A model generated the notes under the pieces. It searched no databases. It saw only the letters and a list, made by a program, of their open reading frames with translations, and had not been told where the DNA came from. This document shows positions 1 through 8,944 of a DNA stretch of 64,000 bases, piece after piece. This DNA is from Kitasatospora xanthocidica (GTDB lineage Bacteria > Actinomycetota > Actinomycetes > Streptomycetales > Streptomycetaceae): the NCBI RefSeq assembly GCF_014656195.1, contig NZ_BNBY01000007.1, forward strand, positions 170,491 through 234,490, written 5' to 3'. The position numbers were made by a program, and so were the translations under genes. Within the stretch, counting starts at the first letter, position 1; each line of letters opens with the position of its first letter.

Positions 1-1057
1 GGCCGGTCGCGGAGGCGTGGCCGGCGCCGACGATCTCGCCGGTCTCGATCTCCAGGTTCGGGATCGAGTCGACCCGGGCGCCGTCGGTGAGCACCAGGTT
101 CCGGTTGAGCTCGTAGGTGTCGGTGCCGACCGCGGCGGCGCGGATCAGCACGTCGCCGACCCAGACGGCGTGCGCGTCCTGGCCCTGCAGCGCGCCCTTG
201 TACGCCACGTTCGACCGGCAGTGCGGCGTGTCGTGGTCGATCACCAGGCGGTGCTCCAGGTGCTGGCCGGCGTCGGCGAAGTAGAGGCCGAACAGCTCGG
301 CCTCGCCGCCGGGGCCCGCGTAGCTGACCCGCGGGTGCAGGCGGACCAGGTCGCCGCCGAAGGTCACGACCACGGACTTGTACGAGGCGTCCCGGCCGAC
401 CAGCGCGCTGTGCTGGGCGGCGTGGACGGCGTCGCGGTCCCAGTCCTGGACGGAGACGAAGGTGAGCTTGGCACCGTCGCCGACCAGCAGCTCGACGTTG
501 GCGGCCCGGGTGCCGGTGCCCTCGTGGTTGAGCACCACGACGGCCTCGGCGAACGGCTTGACGTCGATCACCACGTGGGCGAAGCGGACGCCGCCCTCGC
601 CGCGCACGTCGATCCGGACCGGCTCGGTCAGCACCGCGTCCTTGGGGACGGTGACCACCAGGGCCTGCTCGAACCCGCTGAACGCCTGCGCGGCGACCCG
701 GTCGACCGGCGTGCCGGCCTTGCCCAGGCGGGCGTCGTCACGGCCGACGGTCTCGGCGGTGACGCCGTCCGGCAGCGTGAACCCGACCTTGTCCTCACCG
801 CGCTCGCCGGCGGCGGCGGTCCCGTCGTGCAGCCCGCCGAGGCGGTGCAGCGGGGTGAACCGCCAGTCCTCCTCGCGGCCGGTCGGCACCGGGAAGTCGT
901 TCACGTCGAAGGACGGCTTGACCGCGACGCGCGCGTCGATCGGCTGGTGGACGGTGGTCCGACCGGTGCCGGGGCCGGCGAGCTGCGCGCCCGCGCCGGC
1001 GGTGCCGACCTCGATCGACCCGGCGGTGGTGGAGCCGGTGGTGTTCTGCTCAGCCAT
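1..1057 (-). CDS. sufD: Fe-S cluster assembly protein SufD (3' end outside window)
   Basis: SufD is the scaffold partner of SufB and SufC in the SUF iron-sulfur assembly machine (SufBC2D complex, cytoplasm). Reading leftward from an ATG at 1057 gives a continuous frame to the window edge (about 352 residues). It begins MAEQNTTGS and contains the SufB/D core beta-helix sequence, with stretches such as VVVLNHEGTGT, DHDTPHC and YELNRNLVLTDGAR. Family members are about 390-400 residues, so only the C-terminus is missing. The purine-rich AGGAAGAGAG upstream of the ATG lies in a 57-bp gap after sufB, which fits a sufR-sufB-sufD operon continuing off the left edge, presumably to sufC and sufS. Confidence 0.95.
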   Translation of the reverse strand, partial: MAEQNTTGSTTAGSIEVGTAGAGAQLAGPGTGRTTVHQPIDARVAVKPSFDVNDFPVPTGREEDWRFTPLHRLGGLHDGTAAAGERGEDKVGFTLPDGVTAETVGRDDARLGKAGTPVDRVAAQAFSGFEQALVVTVPKDAVLTEPVRIDVRGEGGVRFAHVVIDVKPFAEAVVVLNHEGTGTRAANVELLVGDGAKLTFVSVQDWDRDAVHAAQHSALVGRDASYKSVVVTFGGDLVRLHPRVSYAGPGGEAELFGLYFADAGQHLEHRLVIDHDTPHCRSNVAYKGALQGQDAHAVWVGDVLIRAAAVGTDTYELNRNLVLTDGARVDSIPNLEIETGEIVGAGHASATG

Positions 1058-1114
1058 GGCTGTTCGTAGTGCTCTCTTCCTCGGAATTCGGTGGACGGCG
1101 GTAGCGGCCGGGCG

Positions 1115-2530
1115 TCAGCCGACCGCGCCCTCCATCTGCAGCTCGATCAGCCGGTTGAGCTCCAGCGCGTACTCCATCGGCAGCTCGCGCGCGATCGGCT
1201 CGACGAAACCGCGGACGATCATCGCCATCGCCTCGAACTCGGTCATGCCGCGGCTCATCAGGTAGAACAGCTGGTCCTCGCTGACCTTGGAGACGGTCGC
1301 CTCGTGGCCCATGGACACGTCGTCCTCGCGGACGTCCACGTACGGGTAGGTGTCCGAGCGGGAGATGGTGTCGACCAGCAGCGCGTCGCAGAGCACGTTG
1401 GACTTGGCGCCCTTGGAGCCCTCGCCGATCTCGATCAGACCGCGGTAGGAGGTCCGGCCGCCGCCTCGCGCCACCGACTTGGAGATGATGTTGGAGGAGG
1501 TGTTCGGCGCCATGTGCACCATCTTGGCGCCGGCGTCCTGGTGCTGGCCCTCGCCCGCGAAGGCGATCGACAGGGTCTCGCCCTTGGCGTGCTCGCCCAT
1601 CAGGTAGACGGCCGGGTACTTCATGGTGACCTTGGAGCCGATGTTGCCGTCGACCCACTCCATGGTCGCGCCCTCGTACGCCACGGCGCGCTTGGTGACC
1701 AGGTTGTAGACGTTGTTCGACCAGTTCTGGATGGTCGTGTAGCGGCAGCGGCCGCCCTTCTTGACGATGATCTCCACGACCGCGGAGTGCAGCGAGTCGG
1801 AGGAGTAGATCGGCGCGGTGCAACCCTCGACGTAGTGGACGTAGGCGTCCTCGTCGACGATGATCAGCGTCCGCTCGAACTGGCCCATGTTCTCGGTGTT
1901 GATCCGGAAGTAGGCCTGCAGCGGGATGTCGACGTGCACGCCCTTCGGCACGTAGATGAACGAGCCGCCGGACCACACCGCCGTGTTCAGCGCGGCGAAC
2001 TTGTTGTCGCCGACCGGGATGACGGTGCCGAAGTACTCCTTGAAGATCTCCGGGTGCTCGCGCAGCGCGGTGTCGGTGTCCAGGAAGATGACGCCCTGCT
2101 CCTCCAGGTCCTCACGGATCTGGTGGTAGACGACCTCGGACTCGTACTGGGCGGCGACACCGGCGACCAGGCGCTGCTTCTCCGCCTCCGGGATGCCCAG
2201 CTTGTCGTAGGTGGCCTTGATGTCCGCGGGCAGGTCCTCCCACGACTCGGCCTGCTTCTCGGTGGAGCGGACGAAGTACTTGATGTTGTCGAAGTCGATG
2301 CCGGAGAGGTCGGAGCCCCAGGTCGGCATGGGCTTCTTGCCGAACAGCTTGAGGCCCTTGAGCCGCAGGTTGAGCATCCACTCGGACTCGGACTTCTTCG
2401 CGGAGATGTCGCGCACGACCTCCTCGCTGAGCCCGCGCTTGGCCGTGGCACCGGCGGCGTCCGGGTCGGCCCAGCCGTACTCGTAGTTGCCGAGGCCTTC
2501 GAGCTCGGGGTGCGAAACGGTGTCAGTCAT
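1115..2530 (-). CDS. sufB: Fe-S cluster assembly protein SufB
   Basis: SufB is the main scaffold on which new 2Fe-2S or 4Fe-4S clusters are built by the SufBC2D complex. The 471-residue product has the usual length. It carries the typical SufB blocks: the N-terminal SEWML region, FRINTENMGQFERTLI, YVHYVEGCTAP with the conserved Cys, and the C-terminal RGMTEFEAMAMIVRGF. The ATG at 2530 has an AGGAAG ribosome site 8 bases upstream. It lies 49 bp after sufR and 57 bp before sufD on the same strand, so it is the second gene of the operon. It is probably repressed by the adjacent SufR. Confidence 0.97.
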   Translation of the reverse strand: MTDTVSHPELEGLGNYEYGWADPDAAGATAKRGLSEEVVRDISAKKSESEWMLNLRLKGLKLFGKKPMPTWGSDLSGIDFDNIKYFVRSTEKQAESWEDLPADIKATYDKLGIPEAEKQRLVAGVAAQYESEVVYHQIREDLEEQGVIFLDTDTALREHPEIFKEYFGTVIPVGDNKFAALNTAVWSGGSFIYVPKGVHVDIPLQAYFRINTENMGQFERTLIIVDEDAYVHYVEGCTAPIYSSDSLHSAVVEIIVKKGGRCRYTTIQNWSNNVYNLVTKRAVAYEGATMEWVDGNIGSKVTMKYPAVYLMGEHAKGETLSIAFAGEGQHQDAGAKMVHMAPNTSSNIISKSVARGGGRTSYRGLIEIGEGSKGAKSNVLCDALLVDTISRSDTYPYVDVREDDVSMGHEATVSKVSEDQLFYLMSRGMTEFEAMAMIVRGFVEPIARELPMEYALELNRLIELQMEGAVG

Positions 2531-2579
2531 GCGAGCTTCCTAACGCGCGGACGCTGAATCTTCGGTGGACGCGGGATTT

Positions 2580-3404
2580 TCATGTACTGGCAGTCGGCAC
2601 TGCATCGGAGCCGCGGTCCGCGGAACCCCGGACGGGCGACGATGCGGCACCGGGTGCCGGCACATAGGTGGTGCAGACCCCGTCGCCGTGGGCGATGGTG
2701 GCCAGCCGTTGCACATGGGTGCCCAGGAGCTGGGAGAAGACCTCGGTCTCCGCCTCGCAGAGCTGCGGGAACTGCTCGGCGATGTGCGCGACCGGGCAGT
2801 GGTGCTGGCAGAGCTGGGCGCCCGCCGGGGCCTTGGCCGCGGCCGACGGGACACGCCGCACCGTGGCAGCGTACCCGTCCGCGCTGAGCGCCTGGGCGAG
2901 TGCCTCGGTGCGTTCCCCGGCGTCGGCCCGGTGCAGCGCTTCCAGGTACTTCTCGCCCTGCTTGCCGAACCTGGCCCGGGCGAAGGCGGCGACCGCCTCC
3001 TCGCCCGCCTTGCCGCCGCCCACCGAGTCCGAGATCCAGCGCAGCGCGTCGGCGGCGAGCTGGTCGTACGCCTGGTAGAAGGCGTCCCGGCCGGCGTCGG
3101 TGAGGGCGAAGACCTTGGCCGGACGGCCCCGGCCGCGGCTGCCGTAGACCCGCTGTTCGCGGGACTCGACCAAACGGGCGGCGGTCAGTCCGTCGAGGTG
3201 GCGGCGGACGGCCGCGGCGGTGAGGCCGAGGCGGTTCGCGAGGTCGGCGGCGGAGGAGGGGCCGTGGTCCAGGATCGACCGGGCGACCCGGTCCCGGGTG
3301 GCCCGGTGGCCCTCCAGCAGCACCTCGGCCGCCGTCACGGGCACGTCACAGCCGGGGGCCGACTCGGCCTCCTGGTGCGTGGCGTGCTCGCGCATGTTTT
3401 TCAC
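2580..3404 (-). CDS. sufR: SufR-type Fe-S-sensing DeoR/ArsR-like repressor of the suf operon
   Basis: This is a 274-residue transcription regulator with an N-terminal winged helix (residues about 30-100; LANRLGLTAAAVRRHLDGL is the recognition helix region). The C-terminal half has three cysteines, C199, C203 and C216, in CQHHCPVAH...C. The C-x3-C-x12-C spacing is that of the 4Fe-4S ligands of actinobacterial SufR. Known SufR proteins repress suf when their cluster is intact. The frame opens at GTG 3404, with an in-frame ATG three codons later at 3395. No Shine-Dalgarno sequence is visible, and promoter spacing suggests a leaderless mRNA starting at the GTG. The gene is first in the suf operon and has a matching palindrome across its start. 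Confidence 0.93.
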   Translation of the reverse strand: MKNMREHATHQEAESAPGCDVPVTAAEVLLEGHRATRDRVARSILDHGPSSAADLANRLGLTAAAVRRHLDGLTAARLVESREQRVYGSRGRGRPAKVFALTDAGRDAFYQAYDQLAADALRWISDSVGGGKAGEEAVAAFARARFGKQGEKYLEALHRADAGERTEALAQALSADGYAATVRRVPSAAAKAPAGAQLCQHHCPVAHIAEQFPQLCEAETEVFSQLLGTHVQRLATIAHGDGVCTTYVPAPGAASSPVRGSADRGSDAVPTAST

Positions 3405-3440
3405 AACACCAGTGTTGCGTAATTACTTCCATTGGGACAA
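3404..3440 (-). promoter_or_regulatory. sufR promoter with SufR operator CAACACCAGTGTTG
   Basis: The perfect-armed palindrome CAAC-N6-GTTG at 3404-3417 matches the published 14-bp SufR recognition pattern of Streptomyces. On the minus strand a -35-like TTGTCC (3440-3435), an 18-base spacer and a -10-like AACACT (3416-3411) put the transcript start at about 3404, on the first GTG. The operator therefore covers the -10 and the start point, as expected for autorepression. The palindrome is seen directly. The -35/-10 assignment is inference. Confidence 0.75.
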
Positions 3441-3476
3441 GCCGTGATCCAGGCCTCACCGGTGTCATCGATCACG

Positions 3477-3493
3477 CAGGTAAGCCTTACCTG
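3477..3493. promoter_or_regulatory. Iron-box-like palindrome (DmdR/IdeR type)
   Basis: CAGGTAAGCCTTACCTG is a 17-bp perfect inverted repeat (8-bp arms, one central base). It resembles the DtxR/IdeR/DmdR1 iron box TTAGGTTAGGCTAACCTAA, matching at roughly 14 of 19 positions. It lies between the divergent sufR operon and the ABC exporter, about 70 bp upstream of both likely start points. Which direction it controls cannot be told from position alone. Confidence 0.55.
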
Positions 3494-3546
3494 ACCTGGG
3501 AAAACGATCACCGAGGCCGCCGTGGGGCCCGCGCGTGAGCGCCTCT

Positions 3547-3559
3547 TAGACTCGCCGGT
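3547..3559 (+). promoter_or_regulatory. Probable leaderless promoter of the ABC exporter
   Basis: A TANNNT hexamer, TAGACT (3547-3552), sits exactly 7 bases before the ATG at 3560. No Shine-Dalgarno sequence precedes that ATG. This spacing is typical of actinobacterial leaderless transcripts. Confidence 0.5.
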
Positions 3560-4482
<923 letters not shown>

Positions 4483-4486
<4 letters not shown>

Positions 4487-5253
4487 CCACGACCGACTAC
4501 GCCCCGAAGCCGGGCGCCGCCCCGGTCGGCCGGATGCTGCTCGCCCAGACCGCGTTCGAGACCCGGATGCTGCTGCGCAACGGCGAGCAGCTGCTGCTCA
4601 CCGTGGTCATCCCGACCGTGCTGCTGGTGCTGTTCTCCGCCGTGGACATCGTCGCGGTGGAGGGCCCCGGCAAGCGGGTCGACTTCCTGGCCCCCGGCCT
4701 GCTCGCGCTCGCCGTGATGTCCACCGCCTTCACCGGGCAGGCCATCGCCACCGGCTTCGAGCGCCGCTACGGCGTGCTGAAGCGGCTCGGCGCCAGTCCG
4801 CTGCCGCGCTGGACGCTGCTGACCGCCAAGACCGGCTGCGTCCTGGTGACGGAGGCGCTGCAGGTCGCGCTGCTGTCGGTGATCGCGCTGGCGCTCGGCT
4901 GGTCCCCGCACGGCAACCCCCTGGCCGTCGTCGCGCTGCTGGTCCTCGGCACCGCCGCCTTCTCCGGGCTCGGCCTGCTGATGGCCGGCACCCTGAAGGC
5001 CGAGGCCACGCTGGCCGCCGCCAACCTGGTGTTCATCCTGCTGCTGCTCGCGGGCGGGGTGGTCGTGCCGCTGGGCAAGTTCCCCGACGCCGTGCGGTCG
5101 GTGCTGGAGCTGCTGCCGATCTCGGCGCTCTCGGACGGCCTGCGGTCGGTGCTGCAGACCGGCGCCGGGGTGCCCTGGGCGGACCTGGGGATCCTGGCCG
5201 GCTGGTCGGTGCTCGGGCTGGCCGCGGCCGCCCGGTTCTTCCGCTGGGAGTAG
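4483..5253 (+). CDS. ABC-2 type transporter permease
   Basis: This is the membrane subunit of the exporter. It starts at GTG 4483, overlapping the ATPase stop by 4 bp, and is 256 residues long. It begins VTTTDYAPKPGAAPVGRM and has about six hydrophobic segments (for example LLLTVVIPTVLLVLFSAV, LLALAVMSTAFTGQAIA, LVFILLLLAGGVVVPLG, ILAGWSVLGLAAAARFF). The internal pattern RRYGVLKRLGASPLPRW is the conserved cytoplasmic loop of ABC-2 permeases of the DrrB/NodJ kind. An 18-bp stem hairpin 50 bp downstream ends the operon. Confidence 0.92.
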
Positions 5254-5303
5254 GACCGCTCCCCGCGGGGAGATAGGACCGCTCCCCGAGCCGTACCCGC
5301 GAC

Positions 5304-5345
5304 GCACGACGCCCCCCGGCCTTTCCCGGCCGGGGGGCGTCGTGC
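5304..5345. terminator. Convergent hairpin terminator, 18-bp stem
   Basis: Perfect 18-bp arms at 5304-5321 and 5328-5345 close a six-base loop (tttccc). It lies between the exporter (plus) and the LAxTG protein gene (minus) and can serve both strands. Confidence 0.85.
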
Positions 5346-5363
5346 TGTTCAGCCCGGGTCGCG

Positions 5364-6056
5364 TCAGCCCTGGCTGCCGCTGCGGCGCTTGCGGGCGAGC
5401 AGGACGAGCGCGCCGCCGACCAGCAGCACGCCGCCGCCGGCCGCCGCGATCATCGGGGTCGCGTCGCTGCTACCGGTCTGGGCGAGCACCGGCCCGCTGC
5501 TGCTGGGCGCCGGGGACGGGGTGCTCGGCGGCGGCGTGACCGGCGGGGCCGTGGACGGCGTCCCGGTCGGCGTCGGCGTGGGGGTCGGGGTCTTCGACGG
5601 CGTCACCGTGGGCGTCGGCGTGGGCGTCGGCGTCTTGGTGGGCGTGGGGGTCGGGGTGGGCGTGGGGGTCGGAGTCGGCGTGTGGCACGGCTCGATGGTC
5701 TTGGTCTCGTTGATGTTCCAGCCCTTCTCGTCCGGCTTCTCCGAGGTGGCGACCACCAGGTTGGCCTTGATCGGGGCGGTGTGGTCCTTCACCGGGAAGG
5801 TGCCGTGGAACTCGGCGGGGAAGGCCTTGGCGTCCAGGACCTTCTCGCCGTCGATGGTGAGGCTGACGGTGTTCTTCACGTCAGGCTTGGGGCTGTAGTT
5901 GATCAGGTCGATCACGACCTTGTCGCAGGTCACCGACCAACTCGGCACGTGCGCCGAGGCGTTGCCGGCCAGTGCCAGGGGCAGTAGAAAACCGGCCGCC
6001 GCTGTGCCGGCGAGTGCCGCCGCGCCGATCCCGATGTGCCGCTGCTGTCGCGCCAT
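5364..6056 (-). CDS. LAxTG-anchored surface protein with Thr-Pro stalk
   Basis: This is a predicted secreted, sortase-anchored cell-wall protein of 230 residues. The start at ATG 6056 was chosen over longer forms because GAGGGG lies at the right distance and a signal peptide follows (MARQQRHIG, hydrophobic core, cleavage near AxA at about residue 34). A small folded domain (35-145) is followed by a low-complexity (TP)n stalk encoded at about 5560-5687. LAQTG (191-195) comes next, then a hydrophobic helix and the basic tail ARKRRSGSQG. LAxTG is the signal recognised by class E sortases of Streptomyces, as in long chaplins. The folded domain is not recognised. The neighbouring minus-strand gene has the same anchor. 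Confidence 0.85.
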   Translation of the reverse strand: MARQQRHIGIGAAALAGTAAAGFLLPLALAGNASAHVPSWSVTCDKVVIDLINYSPKPDVKNTVSLTIDGEKVLDAKAFPAEFHGTFPVKDHTAPIKANLVVATSEKPDEKGWNINETKTIEPCHTPTPTPTPTPTPTPTKTPTPTPTPTVTPSKTPTPTPTPTGTPSTAPPVTPPPSTPSPAPSSSGPVLAQTGSSDATPMIAAAGGGVLLVGGALVLLARKRRSGSQG

Positions 6057-6294
6057 TAGGCTGTTCCCCTCCGAACGGTCTTGTGCAGCAGGCGTGTTGA
6101 CTGGTTCGCGGTGGCCCGCTACGACTGTCCGGGGGACTCTACCGGCACTCCCGCATCCCGCCACACCCCGCCGTACGACCGGAATTCGTCTGTCCGTCCA
6201 GTCTTCGATGTGCATGACCAGCCCATCACAGCCGCCACCTCGCTGAACGCGGATTCGGCAAACTTGAATGAACTTAGTCACCTTTCAGACAGAA

Positions 6295-6334
6295 CGGCGC
6301 CCCCAGTGATCGGGTTCAATCACCGGGGGCGCCG
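6295..6334 (-). terminator. Hairpin terminator of the choice-of-anchor A gene
   Basis: The arms 6295-6310 and 6319-6334 form a 16-bp stem with a single A.C mismatch and an eight-base loop. It lies 53 bp after the stop of the minus-strand gene at 6388. Confidence 0.7.
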
Positions 6335-6387
6335 CTTCAATCACCCGACGGACATTCGGGCTTTTCGGTCCCTATCAGGCCTTCTTG

Positions 6388-7707
6388 TCAGGCCTTCCTG
6401 GCCGCCTTGCGCCGCGCGGCCACCACGATCGCGCCACCGGCGGCGATCACCGCGGCACCGCCGATCGCCAGCGGCAGCACCGGGCCGGCGCCGGTGTGCG
6501 CCAGGTTTCCGCCACCGTTCGCCTGGGCGGACGGGCTCGCCGAACCGGAGACCGCCGGAGCGGCCGTCGAGGCACCGGCCGACGGGCTCGCCGAGCCGCT
6601 CGCACTGGGCTTGCCACTGCCCGGCGCGGACGGGGTGCCCGTCGGGCTCGCCGACCCGCTCGGGGAGGCCGAACCGCTCGGCGTCACCGACGGCGAGCCG
6701 GTCGGCACCACCGGCGGCACGGTCGGCGTGCCGGTCGGGGTCGGGACGGTGGTGCCCGGCAGGCAGCCGGTGAACGGGTAGTGGTGCGTCTCCGCGCCGC
6801 CCTTGCCGGCCAGCGAGGCCGCGATCACCGAGCCGTTGACCGGGCCGCCGCTGCCGAGGTCGAAGGCGGCGTTCGGCGCGAGCACCGTACCGGCCCAGGC
6901 GGCCTGGCTGTTCTTGACCACCTTGGTGGCGGTCGGGAAGTTCCAGAGCAGCTTGGCCCGGATCGCCCCGCCCGCCGCGCTCTGCGCCTTGTCGTCCAGG
7001 ACGAAGGCCGAGGTGCCCGTGTCCCAGAGGTGGAAGCCGGTGGTCCCGGCCGCGGCCATGTCGTACGAGCCGCCGGTCACGTTGACCACCGTCACCGAGC
7101 CGGCCGGCACCTTGAGGTAGACGTCCTTGGCGCCCTGCAGCTTCGCCGCGTCGACGGTGAAGCTGTTGTACTTCGCGTCCCCGCCGGTGAACGTGAGCTT
7201 GGCGCCCTCGGCCTGGACGGTGGCGCCCGCGGTCTGCGGCACGGCGGCCAGCGAGGTGGCGGCGGCGCGCAGCTTGGCGAACTCGGCCTTGAAGTCGATC
7301 GGCGAGGCGCCCTGGGCGACGACGCCCTGGTGGGCCTGGACGACCGCGCCCTCGGCCTTGGAGCCGTAGACGCCGTTGCCCTTCATCACCTGGGTGTTGC
7401 GGCCGGTGATGCGGCCGGCCACCACCAGCGCGTTCTTGCCGGGCAGCGCGTCGACCTCGGCGGGGGTCAGCTCGTGGCCGACCGAGAAGCCGCCGGTGAA
7501 GTCGGCGTCACCGCCGACGGCGACCGCGCCCTCGGCGTCCGGGGTGTGGGTGTCGTCGCCCTCGATGAACTCGCCGTAGAGGTTGGCGACCCCGAGGCCG
7601 CGGCACTCCTGGTCGGCGCCGACGGCCTGGGCGGCCGGCGCGACCAGACCGGCCAGTACGAACGAGCCGCCGATCGCGAGCGCGGCGGCGGAAGTGGGTA
7701 TGCGCAT
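6388..7707 (-). CDS. Choice-of-anchor A family LAxTG surface protein
   Basis: This is a 439-residue secreted wall-anchored protein. The start ATG 7707 (MRIPTSAAALAIGG) has GGAG 9 bases upstream and opens a signal peptide ending near AQA. Residues about 30-310 form a choice-of-anchor A domain (GLGVANLYGEFIEGDDTH..., EGAVAVGGDADFTGG, AGTVLAPNAAFDL, NGSVIAASLAGKG). This family name reflects that members end in different anchors. A Pro/Ser/Thr-rich stalk (about 325-395) leads to LAHTG (about 402-406), a hydrophobic helix and the basic tail RRKAARKA. The ligand is unknown; adhesion or extracellular matrix is plausible. Two DasR-like palindromes lie upstream. Confidence 0.88.
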   Translation of the reverse strand: MRIPTSAAALAIGGSFVLAGLVAPAAQAVGADQECRGLGVANLYGEFIEGDDTHTPDAEGAVAVGGDADFTGGFSVGHELTPAEVDALPGKNALVVAGRITGRNTQVMKGNGVYGSKAEGAVVQAHQGVVAQGASPIDFKAEFAKLRAAATSLAAVPQTAGATVQAEGAKLTFTGGDAKYNSFTVDAAKLQGAKDVYLKVPAGSVTVVNVTGGSYDMAAAGTTGFHLWDTGTSAFVLDDKAQSAAGGAIRAKLLWNFPTATKVVKNSQAAWAGTVLAPNAAFDLGSGGPVNGSVIAASLAGKGGAETHHYPFTGCLPGTTVPTPTGTPTVPPVVPTGSPSVTPSGSASPSGSASPTGTPSAPGSGKPSASGSASPSAGASTAAPAVSGSASPSAQANGGGNLAHTGAGPVLPLAIGGAAVIAAGGAIVVAARRKAARKA

Positions 7708-7755
7708 GTGCAGGATCTCCGCTTGGGTGCGGGAGGAGTGGGAGAGGCCCGAAAA

Positions 7756-7771
7756 AAAGGTATGGACCAAT
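7756..7771 (-). promoter_or_regulatory. DasR-site-like sequence ATTGGTCCATACCTTT
   Basis: On the minus strand this 16-mer matches the dre consensus ACTGGTCTAGACCACT at 11 of 16 positions. It lies 49 bp upstream of the surface-protein start, next to a better match at 7797-7812. Weak by itself. Confidence 0.35.
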
Positions 7772-7796
7772 CCGCACTCTTTCGGCCGAGCGGGTG

Positions 7797-7812
7797 ATTG
7801 GTCAAGACCATT
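7797..7812. promoter_or_regulatory. DasR-site-like palindrome ATTGGTCAAGACCATT
   Basis: The core TGGTC-AA-GACCA has perfect 5-bp arms, and 13 of 16 positions match the dre consensus for the GntR-family regulator DasR. It lies in the 190-bp divergent gap between the surface-protein gene (start 7707) and ctaA (start 7898). The control direction is not determined. Confidence 0.5.
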
Positions 7813-7897
7813 GACCACCTTGTCCGAACAGTCCGCTTTGGCCCCCGGCCGCCGCACCCCGCGCCCCGCCCCAAGATCGCCCGTAAGGCCGCCTACG

Positions 7898-8878
7898 ATG
7901 GAGCGCGTGCTGAACCCCTTCTCCCTGCTCGCCGAGCGCTGGCAGCCCTCCGCCGCGATGGTCCGGCGCGCCACGTTCGCCGCGCTGGTGATGAGCGTGG
8001 TGATCGTCGTCACCGGCGGCGCCGTCCGCCTCACCGCCTCCGGCCTCGGCTGTACGACCTGGCCCCGCTGCACCGCCGAGAGCCTGACGCCCACGGCGGA
8101 GATGGGCTTCCACGGCATCGTCGAGTTCACCAACCGGATGCTCACCTACGTGCTGAGCGCGGCGGTCGGCTGGGCCATCCTGGCCGCCCGCTGCCACCGC
8201 CCGTGGCGGCGGAGCATGACCAAGCTCGGCTGGGCCCAGTTCTGGCTGGTGATGAGCAACGCCGTCCTCGGCGGCATCACGGTCCTCACGGGCCTCAACC
8301 CGTACACCGTCGCACTGCACATGATCGCCGCCATGGCGCTGGTCTGGGTCGCCCTGCTGATGTGGGAGCGCTCCAAGGAAGGCGACGGCCCGGCCGAGCT
8401 GTCGGTCGCCCGCCCCATCCACCAGCTCTCCTACGTCCTGGTCACCGTGGTCGGCCTCCTGGTCGCCGCCGGCACCCTGGTCACCGGCGCCGGCCACCAC
8501 CCGGGCACGCCCAAGGACAACAAGATCGTCCCCCGCATCCCGATCGACTACGACAGGCTCGCGCAGTTCCACGCCGACTTCGCCTTCGTGTCCGTGGGCC
8601 TGACCATCGCGATGATCTTCGTCTTCGCCGCCGTCAAGGCCCCGCAGCCGGCCAAGGCCCGCGCCAAGGAACTGCTGGCAGTGCTGCTCCTCCAGGGCGT
8701 CCTCGGCTTCATCCAGTACTTCACCGACGCCCCCGAGCTCATGGTCGGCCTCCACATGCTCGGCGCCACCCTCACCTGGATCGCCGCCCTCCGCATCCCC
8801 CTCGCCCTCCGCACCCGCGAGACCGAAGAGCCCGCCGACCACCTGCCCGCCCAGACCCCGCAAGCCGCGGCTGTCTGA
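7898..8878 (+). CDS. ctaA: Heme A synthase (CtaA/COX15 family)
   Basis: CtaA oxidises the C8 methyl of heme O to the formyl group of heme A, the cofactor of aa3-type cytochrome oxidase. The ATG 7898 (MERVLNPF) was chosen because it opens just before conserved residues; GTG 7907 is an alternative. The 326-residue product has eight hydrophobic segments. It also has the family's His-containing helices (GFHGIVEFTNR, ALHMIAAMALVW, QFHADFAFVSVG, GLHMLGATLTW) and the cysteine loop TASGLGCTTWPRC. The partner heme O synthase ctaB lies 5 kb away, with the accessory RiPP-remnant locus in between. A 17-bp hairpin follows. Confidence 0.95.
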   Translation: MERVLNPFSLLAERWQPSAAMVRRATFAALVMSVVIVVTGGAVRLTASGLGCTTWPRCTAESLTPTAEMGFHGIVEFTNRMLTYVLSAAVGWAILAARCHRPWRRSMTKLGWAQFWLVMSNAVLGGITVLTGLNPYTVALHMIAAMALVWVALLMWERSKEGDGPAELSVARPIHQLSYVLVTVVGLLVAAGTLVTGAGHHPGTPKDNKIVPRIPIDYDRLAQFHADFAFVSVGLTIAMIFVFAAVKAPQPAKARAKELLAVLLLQGVLGFIQYFTDAPELMVGLHMLGATLTWIAALRIPLALRTRETEEPADHLPAQTPQAAAV

Positions 8879-8883
8879 GCATC

Positions 8884-8922
8884 GTCGAAGGCCCCCATCC
8901 GCGTCGGATGGGGGCCTTCGAC
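8884..8922. terminator. Convergent hairpin terminator, 17-bp stem
   Basis: Perfect arms 8884-8900 and 8906-8922 with a five-base loop lie between ctaA (plus) and the flavoprotein gene (minus). Confidence 0.85.
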
Positions 8923-8944
8923 GTGTCACAACAGCTGCCGCCCG

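Noticed and set aside
7583..7897. Longer N-terminus for CtaA
   Set aside because: The added residues are antisense to the surface-protein gene and its promoter and have no membrane-protein character; the family starts close to ATG 7898.
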